64,000 nucleotides of DNA from Oceanomicrobium pacificus (GTDB taxonomy: Bacteria > Pseudomonadota > Alphaproteobacteria > Rhodobacterales > Rhodobacteraceae). Below are positions 34,901 through 46,335 of the stretch, piece after piece. The DNA is taken from assembly GCF_009833495.1 (NCBI RefSeq), contig NZ_WUWG01000001.1:930001-994000 (forward strand), read 5' to 3'. Under the pieces are notes generated by a model. The model had not been told where the DNA came from, made no database searches, and saw nothing but the letters and a program-made list of their open reading frames with translations. Within the stretch, counting starts at the first letter, position 1, and the number at the start of each line of letters is the position of its first letter. The translations under genes were made by a program, and so were the position numbers.

Positions 34901-35312
34901 CGCTGGTGTGCCGGAGGACCGGCAGCAACAGGTCATGGACGAGGCGCTGGCCGTTCTGGCCGATCCGGCGCTCGGCGCGGTTTTCGGCCCCGACAGCCTG
35001 CCGGAAGTCGCCGTGACCGCACCGCTCGATACATTGGGCGGCACCCCGATCCTGGGGCGGATCGACCGGCTTCTGGTGGCGTCCGACCGCGTCATGGCGG
35101 TCGATTTCAAGACCAACCGGGACGTGCCGGACAGTGCGGCGGAGGTACCGGACGCGCTGTTGCGACAGATGGGCGCCTATGCCGAGGCTCTCGGCCTGAT
35201 CTATCCCGATCGCAGGGTGGAGACGGCCATCCTCTGGACTCGGACCGCCACGCTGATGCCGTTGCCGCACGCAGATGTGATCTGCGCCCTGCGCAAGGCT
35301 GCCACTCCTTGA
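31902..35312 (+). CDS. addA: Double-strand break repair helicase AddA
   Basis: UvrD/Rep-type helicase with C-terminal nuclease. 1136 residues: Walker A SANAGSGKTRVL (about 26-37), LTYTRAAAGEM motif Ia, DEAQDTSPDQW (motif II, about 395), VGDEKQSIYSFQGAD (motif III), MTVHGAKGLES (motif V, about 772), LLYVALTRAENW (motif VI), and the C-terminal nuclease with GRIDRLL and AVDFKTNRD. All catalytic motifs are intact. Last gene of the tsaE-amgK-murU-addBA chain. Confidence 0.97.
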   Translation: MTRSAPDAARLAQHVAATPGRSSWVSANAGSGKTRVLTERVARLLLNGTDPRKVLCLTYTRAAAGEMQNRLYRQLGTWSMMSEDDLRAELVELGEDPRALDRDALDAARRLFAQALETPGGLKIQTIHAFCDAILRRFPLEAGLPPQFQLIDPRRKVQISDEILEAMADDPARRAIFDGMARHLSGDDPHALIAAILPHAAAFRDLPDPATVRRAFGLADGVTEDNLLRGVFDGSERALLARWQTRLLGSSTNDAKAGAKLADALGAGSDMGLLQGLEGILLTGGSAKVPFGSKAGKFPTKGLRDAHPDDTTALDALADRVERARADRLALSAVERTLCLHAFGGAFVAEYDAVKARQGLLDYDDLIARAAALLTRSDMAEWVLYRLDGGIDHILVDEAQDTSPDQWQVVQAVTADFFAGAGARDIARTIFVVGDEKQSIYSFQGADPVEFGAQRERFRAALDDIGETLQLTDLLYSFRSAPVVLDLVDRVFEGQDIAVQQAEIEHRAFHDSRPGRVELWPFVPKPDAEEEAPWFEPVDQRPRNAPERVVARAVADRIAAMLAEDTALPGAGRPVHAGDIVILVQKRRALFHDLIRELKARGIPVAGADRMRITDELAVRDILSLLRFAALPEDDLALAEALRSPLLGLDERDLFELAHGRGKRTLWRAVQDAKDRYPAAHALLRDLRDRVDFERPYDLIDRLLQHHDGRRRILARMGQVAADGLDELLNQALAYEQVEPPSLTGFLAWITSDDIEVKRLSDGAQREVRVMTVHGAKGLESKIVFLPDTAQRRASSKPAVGRLAADMPVWTMADAQSPQPLRDMEVERRDRERRESLRLLYVALTRAENWLIVCGGGMQSASAEPGWYQLVEAAMTALGAVEADPVPGIDGPVRLLETHAAGDAPAAQDTPPLGGDEHPVILPRWIDAPAPPVAGRPAPRAPSDLGGAHVIAAGGALPDPELRAAALDHGTWVHLLLETLPHDPQARTTHATAARRLLARAGVPEDRQQQVMDEALAVLADPALGAVFGPDSLPEVAVTAPLDTLGGTPILGRIDRLLVASDRVMAVDFKTNRDVPDSAAEVPDALLRQMGAYAEALGLIYPDRRVETAILWTRTATLMPLPHADVICALRKAATP

Positions 35313-35337
35313 CCCTTTCAGTCGGGATACCTAGATT
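35309..35337 (+). promoter_or_regulatory. Probable trxA promoter
   Basis: TTGACC (35309-35314), 17-base spacer, TAGATT (35332-35337), starting at the addA stop codon and about 38 bp before the trxA ATG. It lets trxA be expressed apart from addBA. Confidence 0.55.
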
Positions 35338-35375
35338 CGGCTCAACGCAATACGGGCAATGCAGGAGGCACTCCC

Positions 35376-35696
35376 ATGGCAACGGTCAAGGTGACCGACG
35401 ACAGTTTCGAGGCGGAAGTCGTCAAATCGGATATCCCCGTCGTGGTGGATTTCTGGGCGGAGTGGTGTGGCCCCTGCCGCCAGATCGGTCCGGCTCTGGA
35501 AGAGCTGTCCGACGAATATGCAGGCCAGATCAAGGTCGTGAAGGTCAATGTCGATGAAAATCCGGTCTCGCCGAGCCAGCTTGGCGTCCGCGGCATTCCG
35601 GCGCTGTTCCTCTACAAGGACGGTCAGGTCTTTTCCAACAAGACCGGCGCTGCCCCGAAGGCCGCGCTGAACGACTGGATCAAGAGCGCGCTCTGA
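35376..35696 (+). CDS. trxA: Thioredoxin 1
   Basis: Cytoplasmic disulfide reductase. 106 residues with the active site WAEWCGPC (Cys31, Cys34), the buried Asp in VVVDFW, and the cis-proline loop [14 protein letters not shown]; most thioredoxins have IPT here, this one IPA. GGAGG lies eight bases before the ATG. Own promoter and a textbook terminator make it a single-gene unit, although addA ends only 63 bp upstream. Confidence 0.97.
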   Translation: MATVKVTDDSFEAEVVKSDIPVVVDFWAEWCGPCRQIGPALEELSDEYAGQIKVVKVNVDENPVSPSQLGVRGIPALFLYKDGQVFSNKTGAAPKAALNDWIKSAL

Positions 35697-35721
35697 TCCC
35701 GGTCAGACCGGTGGATTTGGG

Positions 35722-35748
35722 AAACGGGAGCTTCGGCTCCCGTTTTTC
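35722..35748 (+). terminator. Rho-independent terminator after trxA
   Basis: AACGGGAGC, loop TTCG, GCTCCCGTT followed by TTTCGTTTGG: a stable UUCG-capped hairpin with a T-tract. It also separates trxA from convergent folC. Confidence 0.95.
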
Positions 35749-35754
35749 GTTTGG

Positions 35755-37038
35755 CTAGCCGTTTTCGCGCAGGATTCGACCGGCAAGATAGAGCGATCCG
35801 CAGATCAGGATGCGGGCGCCCGGCGCCGTGTCCGCAATCTGGCCCACCGCATCCGCGACGGATGGCGCGCAAACAGCCTCCATGCCAACGGCGCGGGCAG
35901 CATCGGCTGTTTCCCGCGCCGACAGGGTCGCCGCCTCGCCCGGGATCGACACAGCGTGCAAACGGTCGGTCAGCGGGGCCAGCGGCGCGAGGTAGCCGGT
36001 GACATCCTTGGTGTTGAGCATTCCGCAGATCAGGTGCAGCGGGCGCGGTTCCAGCCGCGACAGGGTTTCCGCCAGCGCGATGCCGGCGGCCGGATTGTGC
36101 CCGCCGTCGAGCCAGAGATCGGCACCGCCCGCCGTGGCGGCGTCGACAAGCGGCCCCTTGCGCAACCGCTGCATCCGCGCCGGCCATTCGGCCTTTCGGA
36201 TGGCGGCCTCGGCGACGTGCTCGTCGGTCAGCCCCAGCGCGCGCAAAGCGGCGATGGCAAGGCCGGCATTGCCGACCTGATGTGCGCCGGGCAGGACCGG
36301 CAATGGCAGGTCGAGGAGCCCGTCCATGTCCTGATAGACCATGCGTCCGCGTTCTTCCCATGTCTGGAAATCCTGCCCCGCGAGCGTCACCGGCGCACCC
36401 ACCGCTGCGGCGCGGCGCAGGATCGCGTCCTCCGCCTCCGCCGCTTGCGGGCCGATGAGCGTAGGCACGCCCGCCTTCAGGATGCCCGCCTTCTCGCCCG
36501 CGATCTCGGTCAGGGTGTCGCCCAGATATTGCTGGTGGTCGAGCGACACGGGTGTGATCAGCGTCAGACGCGGCGCGTCCACGACATTTGTCGCATCAAG
36601 CCGCCCGCCGAGCCCCACTTCCAGCAGCGTCGCGTCGGCGTCCACGCGGGAGAATGCCAGCAGCGCGGCGCAGGTCGTGATCTCGAAATAGGTGATCGGC
36701 GCGTCCCCATTGGCCGCAAGGCATTCGTCGAGCACGGCCTGCAAGTCCGGCTCGGATATGAGCGTGCCGGCGAGCCGGATCCGCTCGTGGAATCGCGCCA
36801 GATGCGGTGATGTATAGGCATGCACCCGCAATCCCGCGGCTTCGAGCCCGGCGCGGATCATGGCCTGGGTCGAGCCCTTGCCGTTCGTGCCCGCGATATG
36901 GATGACCGGCGGCAGGTTCCGCTCGGGATGGCCGAGCGCCGCCAGCAGCCGGTGCATCCGGTCGAGCGTCAGGTCGATGATTTTGGGGTGCAACGCCATC
37001 ATCCGTTCGAGGATGGCGTCGCTGGTGGTGCTGCTCAC
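35755..37038 (-). CDS. folC: Bifunctional folylpolyglutamate/dihydrofolate synthase
   Basis: Adds glutamate to dihydropteroate and folates. 427 residues of the Mur ligase fold: [11 protein letters not shown] (P-loop, about 47-57), [13 protein letters not shown] (about 76-88), [12 protein letters not shown] (about 140-151) and LDGGHNPAA (about 310). It starts with GTG overlapping the accD stop, the usual accD-folC pair. Confidence 0.95.
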   Translation of the reverse strand: MSSTTSDAILERMMALHPKIIDLTLDRMHRLLAALGHPERNLPPVIHIAGTNGKGSTQAMIRAGLEAAGLRVHAYTSPHLARFHERIRLAGTLISEPDLQAVLDECLAANGDAPITYFEITTCAALLAFSRVDADATLLEVGLGGRLDATNVVDAPRLTLITPVSLDHQQYLGDTLTEIAGEKAGILKAGVPTLIGPQAAEAEDAILRRAAAVGAPVTLAGQDFQTWEERGRMVYQDMDGLLDLPLPVLPGAHQVGNAGLAIAALRALGLTDEHVAEAAIRKAEWPARMQRLRKGPLVDAATAGGADLWLDGGHNPAAGIALAETLSRLEPRPLHLICGMLNTKDVTGYLAPLAPLTDRLHAVSIPGEAATLSARETADAARAVGMEAVCAPSVADAVGQIADTAPGARILICGSLYLAGRILRENG

Positions 37039-38006
37039 GATGCGGGCTTCGCGTCCGTATCCTTGGGCGCGGCGGCTTTCGGCGCCGCCTCGGCCTTCGG
37101 TTCGGCCGGCACGGCGGCCGCCACTTCGGGGCTCGGCAGGTTCGCGACCACCGCCGGCGGCTGGTTCATCAGCATCCGCGCGATGGTGATCAGCTCGCGC
37201 CGCAGTTCCTGCCGGTGGGTCACCCGATCAAGCATCCCGTGGTCGAGCAGATATTCGGCCCGCTGGAACCCTTCGGGCAGCTTTTCACGGATCGTCTGTT
37301 CGATGACGCGCGGTCCCGCGAAACAGATGAGCGCGTTCGGCTCCGCGATCTGCACATCGCCCAGCATCGCATAGGAGGCCGTGACGCCGCCCGTGGTCGG
37401 ATGGGTCAGGACTACAATATAGGGCAGGCCGGCTTCCTTCAGCATCTCGACCGCGACCGTGGTGCGCGGCATCTGCATCAGCGACAGGATACCTTCCTGC
37501 ATCCGCGCGCCGCCGGCGGCCGAGAAGAGGATGAGCGGGCATTTCTTCTTCACCGCCCGTTCGGCGGCGGCGATGATCGCATTGCCAACATACATGCCCA
37601 TGGACCCGCCCATGAAGCTAAAATCCTGTCCGGCCGCGACGATCTGCAGATCCCCGATCTTGCCCTCGGCGACCAGCATCGCCTCGGCCTCGTTGGTCTT
37701 GCGCCGCGCTTCCTTCAGCCGGTCGGGATATTTTTTCTGATCCTTGAACTGAAGCGGGTCGGCGATCGGCTGCGGCACGTCGATCTCGACGAAAACGCCG
37801 CCGTCGAACAGTGCCTCGAACCGCTCGCGCGGGGAAATGTGCAGGTGGTGGTCGCAGGAAGGGCAGACGTTCAGCGCCTCGGACAGTTCGCGGTGGAACA
37901 GCATCTGCCCGCATTCGGGACATTTGGTCCACAGATTGTCCGGGATCTCGCGCCGCGAGAACAGCGAATTGATCTTCGGGCGAACATAGTTCGAAATCCA
38001 GTTCAT
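37035..38006 (-). CDS. accD: Acetyl-CoA carboxylase carboxyltransferase subunit beta
   Basis: Beta subunit of the carboxyltransferase that makes malonyl-CoA for fatty acid synthesis. 323 residues: a four-Cys zinc ribbon CPECGQ...CPSCDHH (about 29-54) and the crotonase-like core with [15 protein letters not shown] and [18 protein letters not shown] (about 162-179). The C-terminal 40 residues are an unusual Ala/Pro/Lys-rich tail ([16 protein letters not shown]), probably disordered. Ends within the folC start. Confidence 0.96.
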   Translation of the reverse strand: MNWISNYVRPKINSLFSRREIPDNLWTKCPECGQMLFHRELSEALNVCPSCDHHLHISPRERFEALFDGGVFVEIDVPQPIADPLQFKDQKKYPDRLKEARRKTNEAEAMLVAEGKIGDLQIVAAGQDFSFMGGSMGMYVGNAIIAAAERAVKKKCPLILFSAAGGARMQEGILSLMQMPRTTVAVEMLKEAGLPYIVVLTHPTTGGVTASYAMLGDVQIAEPNALICFAGPRVIEQTIREKLPEGFQRAEYLLDHGMLDRVTHRQELRRELITIARMLMNQPPAVVANLPSPEVAAAVPAEPKAEAAPKAAAPKDTDAKPAS

Positions 38007-38079
38007 GTCCGGCAGTCTCTTCTTTCCTGTGACGGGCCGTAGATAGTCGTTGAGAGGCGCAAAAGCAATCGCTGCCGCG

Positions 38080-38997
38080 TCAGGTCCGGCGGCGGGCCAT
38101 GACCATCAGGTAAATCCCGTAGGCGACCAGAATAGTCGCCAGATTGATCAGGAGTCCGGTGCGCACAGCCGCCGTGTCGCTCATGTCCACATCGGCCAGA
38201 AAGAGCGCCATGCCGGAGATTTGCGACGGCATCCCGACGATCAGCACCGCCGAGAGATTGTTGGCCAGATGCAGGCCCATGGCGAGCGACAGGGAGCCGG
38301 TCCGGGCCGTCACATCGCCAAGGATCAGCCCCAGAACCGATGCTGCGAGCACGACCAGCGGCGCATTGGCCCCGAAAGTGCCGGGGTTCCAGTGCAGCAG
38401 CCCGAAGAGGAGCGACGGTAAGACCCACCAGAGCCAGGGTGAGCGGAACCGCGCGCCCAGCTGCTGCATGAAATAACCACGGAAAAGCAGTTCCTCGGTG
38501 CCGGTCTGCAGCATCAGGAGCAGCAGACCCAAGGGCGCCCAGAGAAGCCACCGCCCGAACGCCATCTGCTGGTTCGGCGGATCGGCGAGCGAGGCAAGCC
38601 CCGTGGTCAGCAACCCGAAGACGGCCACGAAGAACACACCCTTGAGATATAGCCCCCAATTCACCCGCCGCGACGGCGCGATCAGCGTCAGCAGGCTGCG
38701 CCGGAAGAGCACCCGCATCACCAGCATCAGCGACAGGGTCAGCGCGAGGAAGGAAGCCAGAAAGGCCGCCGTCACGCCCGGCCCGTCCGCGTCCGTCATC
38801 ATCCGCGCCACCAGATCGTCGGTGCCCAGCAGCCGCGAGCCGAGCCGCGCCATCATCACGAGCCCTGCCGCCATCGCGATCCAGCCGATGACGATCAGCA
38901 CCAGCCCGAGCAGCGTGCGCCACAGTTCGGCACGGGGTCGGGCGGGGTCGACATAGGCGTCGAAGGCAGGGGATTGGCCGGGAAAGATCGAGGACAA
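38080..38997 (-). CDS. CPBP-family intramembrane protease
   Basis: 305 residues with about eight hydrophobic helices and the Abi/CAAX-protease motifs: EELLFRG (about 169-175), FGLLHWN (about 205-211) and MGLHLANNL (about 243-251), which supply the Glu and His residues of the glutamic intramembrane protease family. Start taken as TTG at 38997, with AAAGG nine bases upstream, because no ATG lies near the conserved front. Substrate unknown; members range from prenyl-protein processing to bacteriocin immunity. Divergent from the LuxR-type gene. Confidence 0.8.
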   Translation of the reverse strand: MSSIFPGQSPAFDAYVDPARPRAELWRTLLGLVLIVIGWIAMAAGLVMMARLGSRLLGTDDLVARMMTDADGPGVTAAFLASFLALTLSLMLVMRVLFRRSLLTLIAPSRRVNWGLYLKGVFFVAVFGLLTTGLASLADPPNQQMAFGRWLLWAPLGLLLLMLQTGTEELLFRGYFMQQLGARFRSPWLWWVLPSLLFGLLHWNPGTFGANAPLVVLAASVLGLILGDVTARTGSLSLAMGLHLANNLSAVLIVGMPSQISGMALFLADVDMSDTAAVRTGLLINLATILVAYGIYLMVMARRRT

Positions 38998-39123
38998 GGG
39001 GCGGTGCCTTTCGGAACGGAAAAAGCGTCATCGCAAGGAGTTGCACTTCCGGCGGGTCAAATCAACTCGAAGCGGGCGAGCCTTTGCCCTATACAGGGTC
39101 CGGAGCCGATGAGGGGATCGCCG

Positions 39124-39867
39124 GTGACTTTGCCGAACAGAACTGCGCTGGAAGACTATGTCGCCGCGGTGGAGAGCGCTGAGGCACCTTCCGAATTGTG
39201 GTCCCTGACCATTGCCTATTTCGCGTCCCAGCGGATCGACATGGTCAGCTACCACCACCTGCCGCCCGTCGGCGCGGACGATCAGGGGCAGGTTCTGGTC
39301 GTGGCCGAGGGGTTCCCGCCCGAATGGGTCGGGATCTACACCCAGCGGCGGCTCTATCAGGTCGATCCGATCCCGGCATTCGCCAAGACCGCGACCCGGC
39401 CCGCCCGCTGGAGCGAGATCCTGGCCGAGATGCAGCTCGGTCCCGAGGAGCGCGAATATCTGGCGGAGGCTCGGGCCTATATCCATTGCGACGGGCTGGC
39501 GGTGCAGGTTTTCGGACCGGCGGGGCGCAACGGCTATTTCGGGCTCGGCTTCGGTGCAGACCCGACCGAGCATCCGCCCGAACAGGTGCGCGAGATGCAA
39601 TGGGTCTGCCAGCTTGGCCACCTGCGCTACTGCGAGATGCTGAACGAGATCCGGCCCAATGTGGTGGAATTGTCACGGCGCGAGAATGAAGTGCTCGAAT
39701 GGGTCGCGCGCGGCAAGAGCAACATGGACATTGCCACGATCCTGGGCGTATCGGTCCACACGGTCGACGCCTATTTGCGGCGCGTGTTCCTCAAGCTCGG
39801 CACGTCCGACAGGGTGACGGCGGCCATTCGCGGGCTCGGCTCCGGCCTGATCCACGGCGAAGTCTGA
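39124..39867 (+). CDS. LuxR-type quorum-sensing regulator (no luxI nearby)
   Basis: 247 residues: an autoinducer-binding domain (about 15-160) that keeps the expected residues EWVGIYTQRRLYQVDP (Trp, Tyr, Asp) and the later ARW, plus a GerE/LuxR helix-turn-helix (about 178-240; LSRRENEVLEWVARGKSNMD and SVHTVDAYLRRVFLKL). The GTG at 39124 has GAGGGG about seven bases upstream and gives MTLPNRTALEDY; an ATG at 39109 is an alternative. No AHL synthase is in the window, so it is either a solo receptor or paired with a distant luxI. Confidence 0.88.
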   Translation: MTLPNRTALEDYVAAVESAEAPSELWSLTIAYFASQRIDMVSYHHLPPVGADDQGQVLVVAEGFPPEWVGIYTQRRLYQVDPIPAFAKTATRPARWSEILAEMQLGPEEREYLAEARAYIHCDGLAVQVFGPAGRNGYFGLGFGADPTEHPPEQVREMQWVCQLGHLRYCEMLNEIRPNVVELSRRENEVLEWVARGKSNMDIATILGVSVHTVDAYLRRVFLKLGTSDRVTAAIRGLGSGLIHGEV

Positions 39868-40336
39868 ACCGGCCCGAATTCCCGACATCCGACATCCATG
39901 GTTCTGTCACGCGATTGCGTGGCCCGATGCGCGGGGCTGTCTGCCCGGTCCCCCGGCCCATATATGCGCCTTGCAAGACGCTGATCGGGGCGCAAGACAG
40001 ACGGGCGGACAGCCTGCGAACTTTCGCCCGGACCGGGATTGATCCGCCTCTCCCCTCGGTAGGATCTCCCGCTTCGCGCCGCCGACCAGCGTCTTTACCG
40101 GCAAGCGGGTTTTCCCTGTTCCCGTTTGCCGGGCGCGCCTGTCAGTGCGCATTGGCCGCAAGGTTAGTGAGGCACGAGCAGTGGCGGGCTCCGTTGGGTC
40201 CTTTGCCCCACTTTTCCTTCGGAGCCCGTCATCACACCCCATCCATACATGTCCCGCACCGCCATCTCCCTTGAGATTTGGTATGGGCTCGCCTAAGCAC
40301 GTCTCAGCACAGTCCGACTGACAGGAGACCCGCGCG
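39868..40336. other. Gene-free stretch with two strong hairpins upstream of ilvD
   Basis: No convincing gene. Two stems stand out: CCGGCAAGCGGG (40098-40109) with CCCGTTTGCCGG (40121-40132), 12 bp with one G-U pair that forms better on the plus strand; and CGGGCTCCG (40185-40193) with CGGAGCCCG (40220-40228), 9 bp, with an inner TGGG/CCCA stem. Neither has a T-tract. A 15-codon open frame at 40249-40296 just before ilvD contains two Ile and two Leu codons. Possible leader, regulatory RNA or small RNA. Confidence 0.4.
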
Positions 40337-42070
40337 ATGGACGCCCCGAAATTTGACAAGTCCCGTTTGCCCAGCCGCCACGTGACCGAGGGTCCGGCCC
40401 GCGCACCACACCGGTCCTACCTTTACGCGATGGGCCTGTCGGAGACCGAGATCCACCAGCCGCTCGTCGGCGTGGCGACCTGTTGGAACGAGGCCGCGCC
40501 GTGCAACATCGCGCTCAACCGTCAGGCACAGTCGGTCAAGCTCGGCGTCAAGACCGCCATGGGCACGCCGCGCGAATTCACCACCATCACCGTCACTGAC
40601 GGGATCGCCATGGGGCATGAGGGGATGCGGTCCTCGCTCGCCAGCCGCGAGGCGATTGCCGACACGGTCGAGCTGACCATGCGCGGCCACGCCTATGACG
40701 CGATCGTCGGGCTGGCCGGTTGCGACAAGTCGCTGCCCGGCATGATGATGGCGATGGTGCGGCTCAACACGCCGTCGGTCTTCGTCTATGGCGGGTCGAT
40801 CCTGCCGGGCCGCTACGAGGGCCGTGACGTGACCGTGCAGGATGTGTTCGAGGCCGTGGGCCAGCATCAGGCCGGCAACCTGTCCACCTGCGAGCTGGAA
40901 AAGCTCGAAGCCGTGGCTTGCCCCTCCGCCGGGGCCTGCGGCGGCCAGTTCACCGCCAACACCATGGCCTGCGTGTCCGAGGCGATCGGTCTGGCGCTGC
41001 CCAACAGCTCGGGCGCGCCCGCGCCCTACGAGAGCCGCGACCAGTATAGCGAGGCTTCGGGCCGCGCGGTGATGAACCTGATCGAGAAGAACATCCGCGC
41101 ACGCGATATCGTGACCCTCAAGTCGCTGGAAAATGCCGCCCGCGTTGTGGCCTGCACCGGCGGGTCCACCAATGCGGGCCTGCACCTGCCGGCCATCGCG
41201 CATGAGGCTGGGATCGAGTTCTTCCTCGATGATGTGTGCGAGATCTTCCGCGACACGCCCTATTTCGTCGACCTCAAGCCCGGCGGCGCCTATGTCGCCA
41301 AGGACCTCTACGAAGCCGGCGGCGTGCCGGTGGTGATGAAGGAGTTGCGCAAGGCGGGTCTGATCCACGAAGAGTGCATGACCGTCACCGGCCGCACCAT
41401 CGGGGAAGAGATCGACATTGTGGAGCGCGAAGCCGATGGCAAGGTGATCTATCCGGTGGAGACGCCGATCTCCAAGACGGGCGGTGTGGTTGGCCTGAAG
41501 GGCAATCTGGCCCCGCAGGGGGCTATCGTGAAAATCGCCGGCATGACCGAGGATCAGCTGACCTTCACCGGTCCGGCGCGGGTGTTCGAATGCGAGGAAG
41601 ATGCGTTCGCCGCCGTGCAGGAGCGCGCCTATGAGGAAGGCGAGGTGATCGTCATCCGCAACGAGGGTCCGTCGGGCGGTCCCGGCATGCGCGAGATGCT
41701 CGCCACCACCGCCGCCCTGTCCGGTCAGGGCATGGGCAAGAAAGTGGCGCTCATAACCGACGGCCGGTTCTCGGGCGCAACCCGCGGTTTCTGTGTCGGG
41801 CATGTCGGCCCCGAAGCGGCGCATGGCGGTCCGATCGCCCTGATCCGGAACGGCGACATGATCACGCTCGATGCCCGCAACGGAGAGATTTCCGTGGCGC
41901 TGTCGGACGAGGAACTGGCCGCGCGCAAGGACGCCTGGAGCGGTCCGCGCGACACGATCTATGCGTCCGGCGCGCTGTGGAAATATGCCCAGCAGGTGGG
42001 CGAGACCTATCGCGGCGCGGTGACCCATCCGGGCGGCGCAGCCGAAAAACACGTCTACGCCGATCTCTGA
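40337..42070 (+). CDS. ilvD: Dihydroxy-acid dehydratase
   Basis: Iron-sulfur enzyme of valine, leucine and isoleucine synthesis. 577 residues with [14 protein letters not shown] (about 44-57), [13 protein letters not shown] (Cys, about 130-142), [16 protein letters not shown] (about 194-209) and the C-terminal [17 protein letters not shown]. The Cys set matches IlvD rather than Edd. The ATG at 40337 has AGGAG upstream. It follows a long structured gap, so branched-chain control through the leader is possible. Confidence 0.95.
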   Translation: MDAPKFDKSRLPSRHVTEGPARAPHRSYLYAMGLSETEIHQPLVGVATCWNEAAPCNIALNRQAQSVKLGVKTAMGTPREFTTITVTDGIAMGHEGMRSSLASREAIADTVELTMRGHAYDAIVGLAGCDKSLPGMMMAMVRLNTPSVFVYGGSILPGRYEGRDVTVQDVFEAVGQHQAGNLSTCELEKLEAVACPSAGACGGQFTANTMACVSEAIGLALPNSSGAPAPYESRDQYSEASGRAVMNLIEKNIRARDIVTLKSLENAARVVACTGGSTNAGLHLPAIAHEAGIEFFLDDVCEIFRDTPYFVDLKPGGAYVAKDLYEAGGVPVVMKELRKAGLIHEECMTVTGRTIGEEIDIVEREADGKVIYPVETPISKTGGVVGLKGNLAPQGAIVKIAGMTEDQLTFTGPARVFECEEDAFAAVQERAYEEGEVIVIRNEGPSGGPGMREMLATTAALSGQGMGKKVALITDGRFSGATRGFCVGHVGPEAAHGGPIALIRNGDMITLDARNGEISVALSDEELAARKDAWSGPRDTIYASGALWKYAQQVGETYRGAVTHPGGAAEKHVYADL

Positions 42071-42088
42071 TCGCAGGAGGGCGGTGGC

Positions 42089-42724
42089 GTGGCGCTCTGG
42101 CCCTTTTCCCGGCGTCGCCCGCCGCAGCCCGTGCCCGATCCGGAGCATATGCCCGCGCCTTTGACGGGCTGTGCGCCGGTTCCGGGTCTGATCTGGGGCT
42201 GGCGGCCCGACCTCTGGGCCGCTGCCCGCAAACCCGCCGCTCAGGACGGGTTCCAGCCATGGCAGGCCCTGTCGGGAGATGTCACGCTCCATTCCGATGA
42301 TCCAAGACTGACCGCCAGCCTGTCGCAGCGGCCGGCCCAGAGCGGCGCGTTCGGGATCGACCTGCACCTCACCGACCCGGGCGCGGCGCGCTACCTGTCG
42401 CTATCCAGCGCTTTGCCACTGGCCGACGCGGCGCGGATCACGCGGCATGATATCCTCAGCATCGATGTGGACCTTGGCACTGTCCCCGATGCGCCGGTTT
42501 TCCTGCGGCTCAACCTCGGTTGGGGTCCGAATGTCGGGGAGCAGACCCAAGCCTGGCCCGCAGGAGCACCGGACGCGCGATTTGCCTTCGACCTGTTCTA
42601 CATGGCATTCGACAATCGGGTTCTGGACAAGGCGTGGATCGACCTGATCTTCGAGGCGCCGCTGGCGGACCATCTGGCGGTCGAGGATATTGCCCTTCAG
42701 CGGCATCCGCGCGCCACGCTCTGA
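42089..42724 (+). CDS. Conserved protein of the DUF6478 type
   Basis: 211 residues from a GTG with AGGAGG eight bases upstream, 18 bp after ilvD and probably co-transcribed. It has a Pro-rich front and a beta-rich core (FGIDLHLTDPGAARYLSLSS, FLRLNLGWGPN) with a C-terminal FDLFYMAFDNRVLDKAWIDL. No enzyme motif, signal peptide or membrane helix is seen. The assignment to DUF6478 is from memory of Rhodobacterales annotations and is not certain; function unknown. Confidence 0.65.
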   Translation: MALWPFSRRRPPQPVPDPEHMPAPLTGCAPVPGLIWGWRPDLWAAARKPAAQDGFQPWQALSGDVTLHSDDPRLTASLSQRPAQSGAFGIDLHLTDPGAARYLSLSSALPLADAARITRHDILSIDVDLGTVPDAPVFLRLNLGWGPNVGEQTQAWPAGAPDARFAFDLFYMAFDNRVLDKAWIDLIFEAPLADHLAVEDIALQRHPRATL

Positions 42725-42764
42725 CGTGGGGTTGCTGCGCGGTCTGACGCCGCGTCCGGCGTGA

Positions 42765-44864
<2,100 letters not shown>

Positions 44865-44874
44865 TCCGCGCGGG

Positions 44875-45252
44875 TCAGCCGGCGGACGGGTCCGCCGGTT
44901 CCCAAAGCTCGATGGGCGTGCCCTCGGGATCGGCCAGCCGCGCGAACCGGCCGTTCGGCAGGGGTTCGGGATGCGGCGTAACCTCGATGCCTGCTGCGGT
45001 CAGTTGCGCCACCATCGCGTCGAGGTCGCGGACGCGGAAATTCAGCATGAATTGCGCCGCAGGGTTGCCGAAATAGTCGTTGTCCGCAGGAAACGGCGCG
45101 AAGACGGTCGGCCCCGCGGCTTGTTCCCAGACCCGGCTCTCATAGTCTGACGGGACCGGATCGATCCCCAGATGCTCGTGATACCATGCGGCCAGCGCGG
45201 CCGGGTCTTTCGCGCGGAAGAACAGTCCCCCGAACCCGTCTACCTTTTCCAT
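44875..45252 (-). CDS. VOC-family (glyoxalase/dioxygenase fold) protein
   Basis: 125 residues with the vicinal oxygen chelate pattern: GGLFFRAKDPAALAAWYHEHLG (first half) and DLDAMVAQLTAAGIEV...FARLADPEGTPIELWEP (second half, with the metal-binding Glu). The ATG at 45252 has GGAGG about six bases upstream. Substrate unknown. Convergent with fadH. Confidence 0.85.
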   Translation of the reverse strand: MEKVDGFGGLFFRAKDPAALAAWYHEHLGIDPVPSDYESRVWEQAAGPTVFAPFPADNDYFGNPAAQFMLNFRVRDLDAMVAQLTAAGIEVTPHPEPLPNGRFARLADPEGTPIELWEPADPSAG

Positions 45253-45295
45253 CGGTCCCTCCTTCGCTACGCAATCGGGCGGGACCGGCGGCGTT

Positions 45296-46285
45296 TCAGC
45301 CCCGCTCGGCCACGCCTTTGAGTTCCTCCATCGCCGCAACGAGTGCGGCCGTGATGCCCGGCTCCGACAGGGCATGGCCCGCCGCGCCCACCATATGCAG
45401 ACGTGCCGCCGGCCAGCGGTCGGCCAGCGTCACGGCAGTCGCGGGCGGGCAGATCATGTCGTATCGGCCCTGCACGATATGGCCGGGCAGATGCGCGATC
45501 CGGTCCATGTCCCGCAGGATCTGGCCATCTTCCTCCAGCCAGCCATTATGGGTGAAATAGTGGTTTTCCAAACGGGCGAAGGCGCGGGCATAGTCGCCGC
45601 CGGGACCGGCGGTCCGCCCCTCGCCCTCCAGCACGGCGAGCGCGCTTTCCCAGGCCGACCAGGTCGTCGCGCAGCGCATCAGTTCGCGCGGATCGTCACC
45701 GAAAAGCCGTGCGTGATAGGCCGCGATCAGGTCGCCGCGTTCCTGCTCCGGGATCGGGGCGATGAACCGGGCCCAGGCTTCGGGGAAGAACCGTCCGGCC
45801 CCGCCGCCGTAGAACCAGTCGAGTTCCGCCTGTGTCATGGTGAAGATGCCGCGCAGCGCCAGCGCCAGAACATGGTCCGGATGGGCCTGCGCATAGAGAA
45901 GTGCAAGCGTTGAGCCCCAGGACCCACCGAACAGGAGCCAGGCGTCGATCCGAAGGGCCGCGCGGATCTCCTCGATATCCGTGACGAGGTCCCATGTCGT
46001 GTTGTGCTCCACGCTGGCATGGGGGGTGGACCGCCCGCAGCCGCGCTGGTCGAACAGCACGATCCGGTAATGGTCTGGATCGAAAAAGCGCCGCATGCCG
46101 GGATAGCAGCCCCCGCCCGGCCCGCCATGCAGGACGAGCACCGGCACGCCATCGGGATTGCCGCATTGCTCGACATAGATCCGGTGGCCGTCGCCCACAT
46201 CCATCATCATCTGATGAAACGGTGCGACGGGCGGATAGACGGTGCGGCGCAGGGCTGCGCCAATTTGGCGCGCGTTTTCTCGCAT
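45296..46285 (-). CDS. pip: Proline iminopeptidase
   Basis: Releases N-terminal proline from peptides. 329 residues of the alpha/beta hydrolase S33 family: VLHGGPGGG oxyanion loop (about 50-58), FDQRGCGRS (about 78-86), the nucleophile elbow GGSWGSTLAL (Ser about 119), and the final His in VGAAGHALSEPG. The start at 46285 gives MRENARQIGAALR, and the family's VYPPVAPF follows; an open frame 20 codons longer has no support. Divergent from ubiG. Confidence 0.92.
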   Translation of the reverse strand: MRENARQIGAALRRTVYPPVAPFHQMMMDVGDGHRIYVEQCGNPDGVPVLVLHGGPGGGCYPGMRRFFDPDHYRIVLFDQRGCGRSTPHASVEHNTTWDLVTDIEEIRAALRIDAWLLFGGSWGSTLALLYAQAHPDHVLALALRGIFTMTQAELDWFYGGGAGRFFPEAWARFIAPIPEQERGDLIAAYHARLFGDDPRELMRCATTWSAWESALAVLEGEGRTAGPGGDYARAFARLENHYFTHNGWLEEDGQILRDMDRIAHLPGHIVQGRYDMICPPATAVTLADRWPAARLHMVGAAGHALSEPGITAALVAAMEELKGVAERG

Positions 46286-46335
46286 GGATGCACTATGTCC
46301 TGTAATGAACGGATCAAGAATGGCAGGTTGGACCC

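Noticed and set aside
32718-35270. 850-codon open frame on the minus strand opposite addA
   Set aside because: Shadow frame; addA has every helicase and nuclease motif on the plus strand.
40211-40232. 22-codon frame on the minus strand over the second hairpin before ilvD
   Set aside because: Too short, no ribosome site, and its sequence is explained by the inverted repeat.
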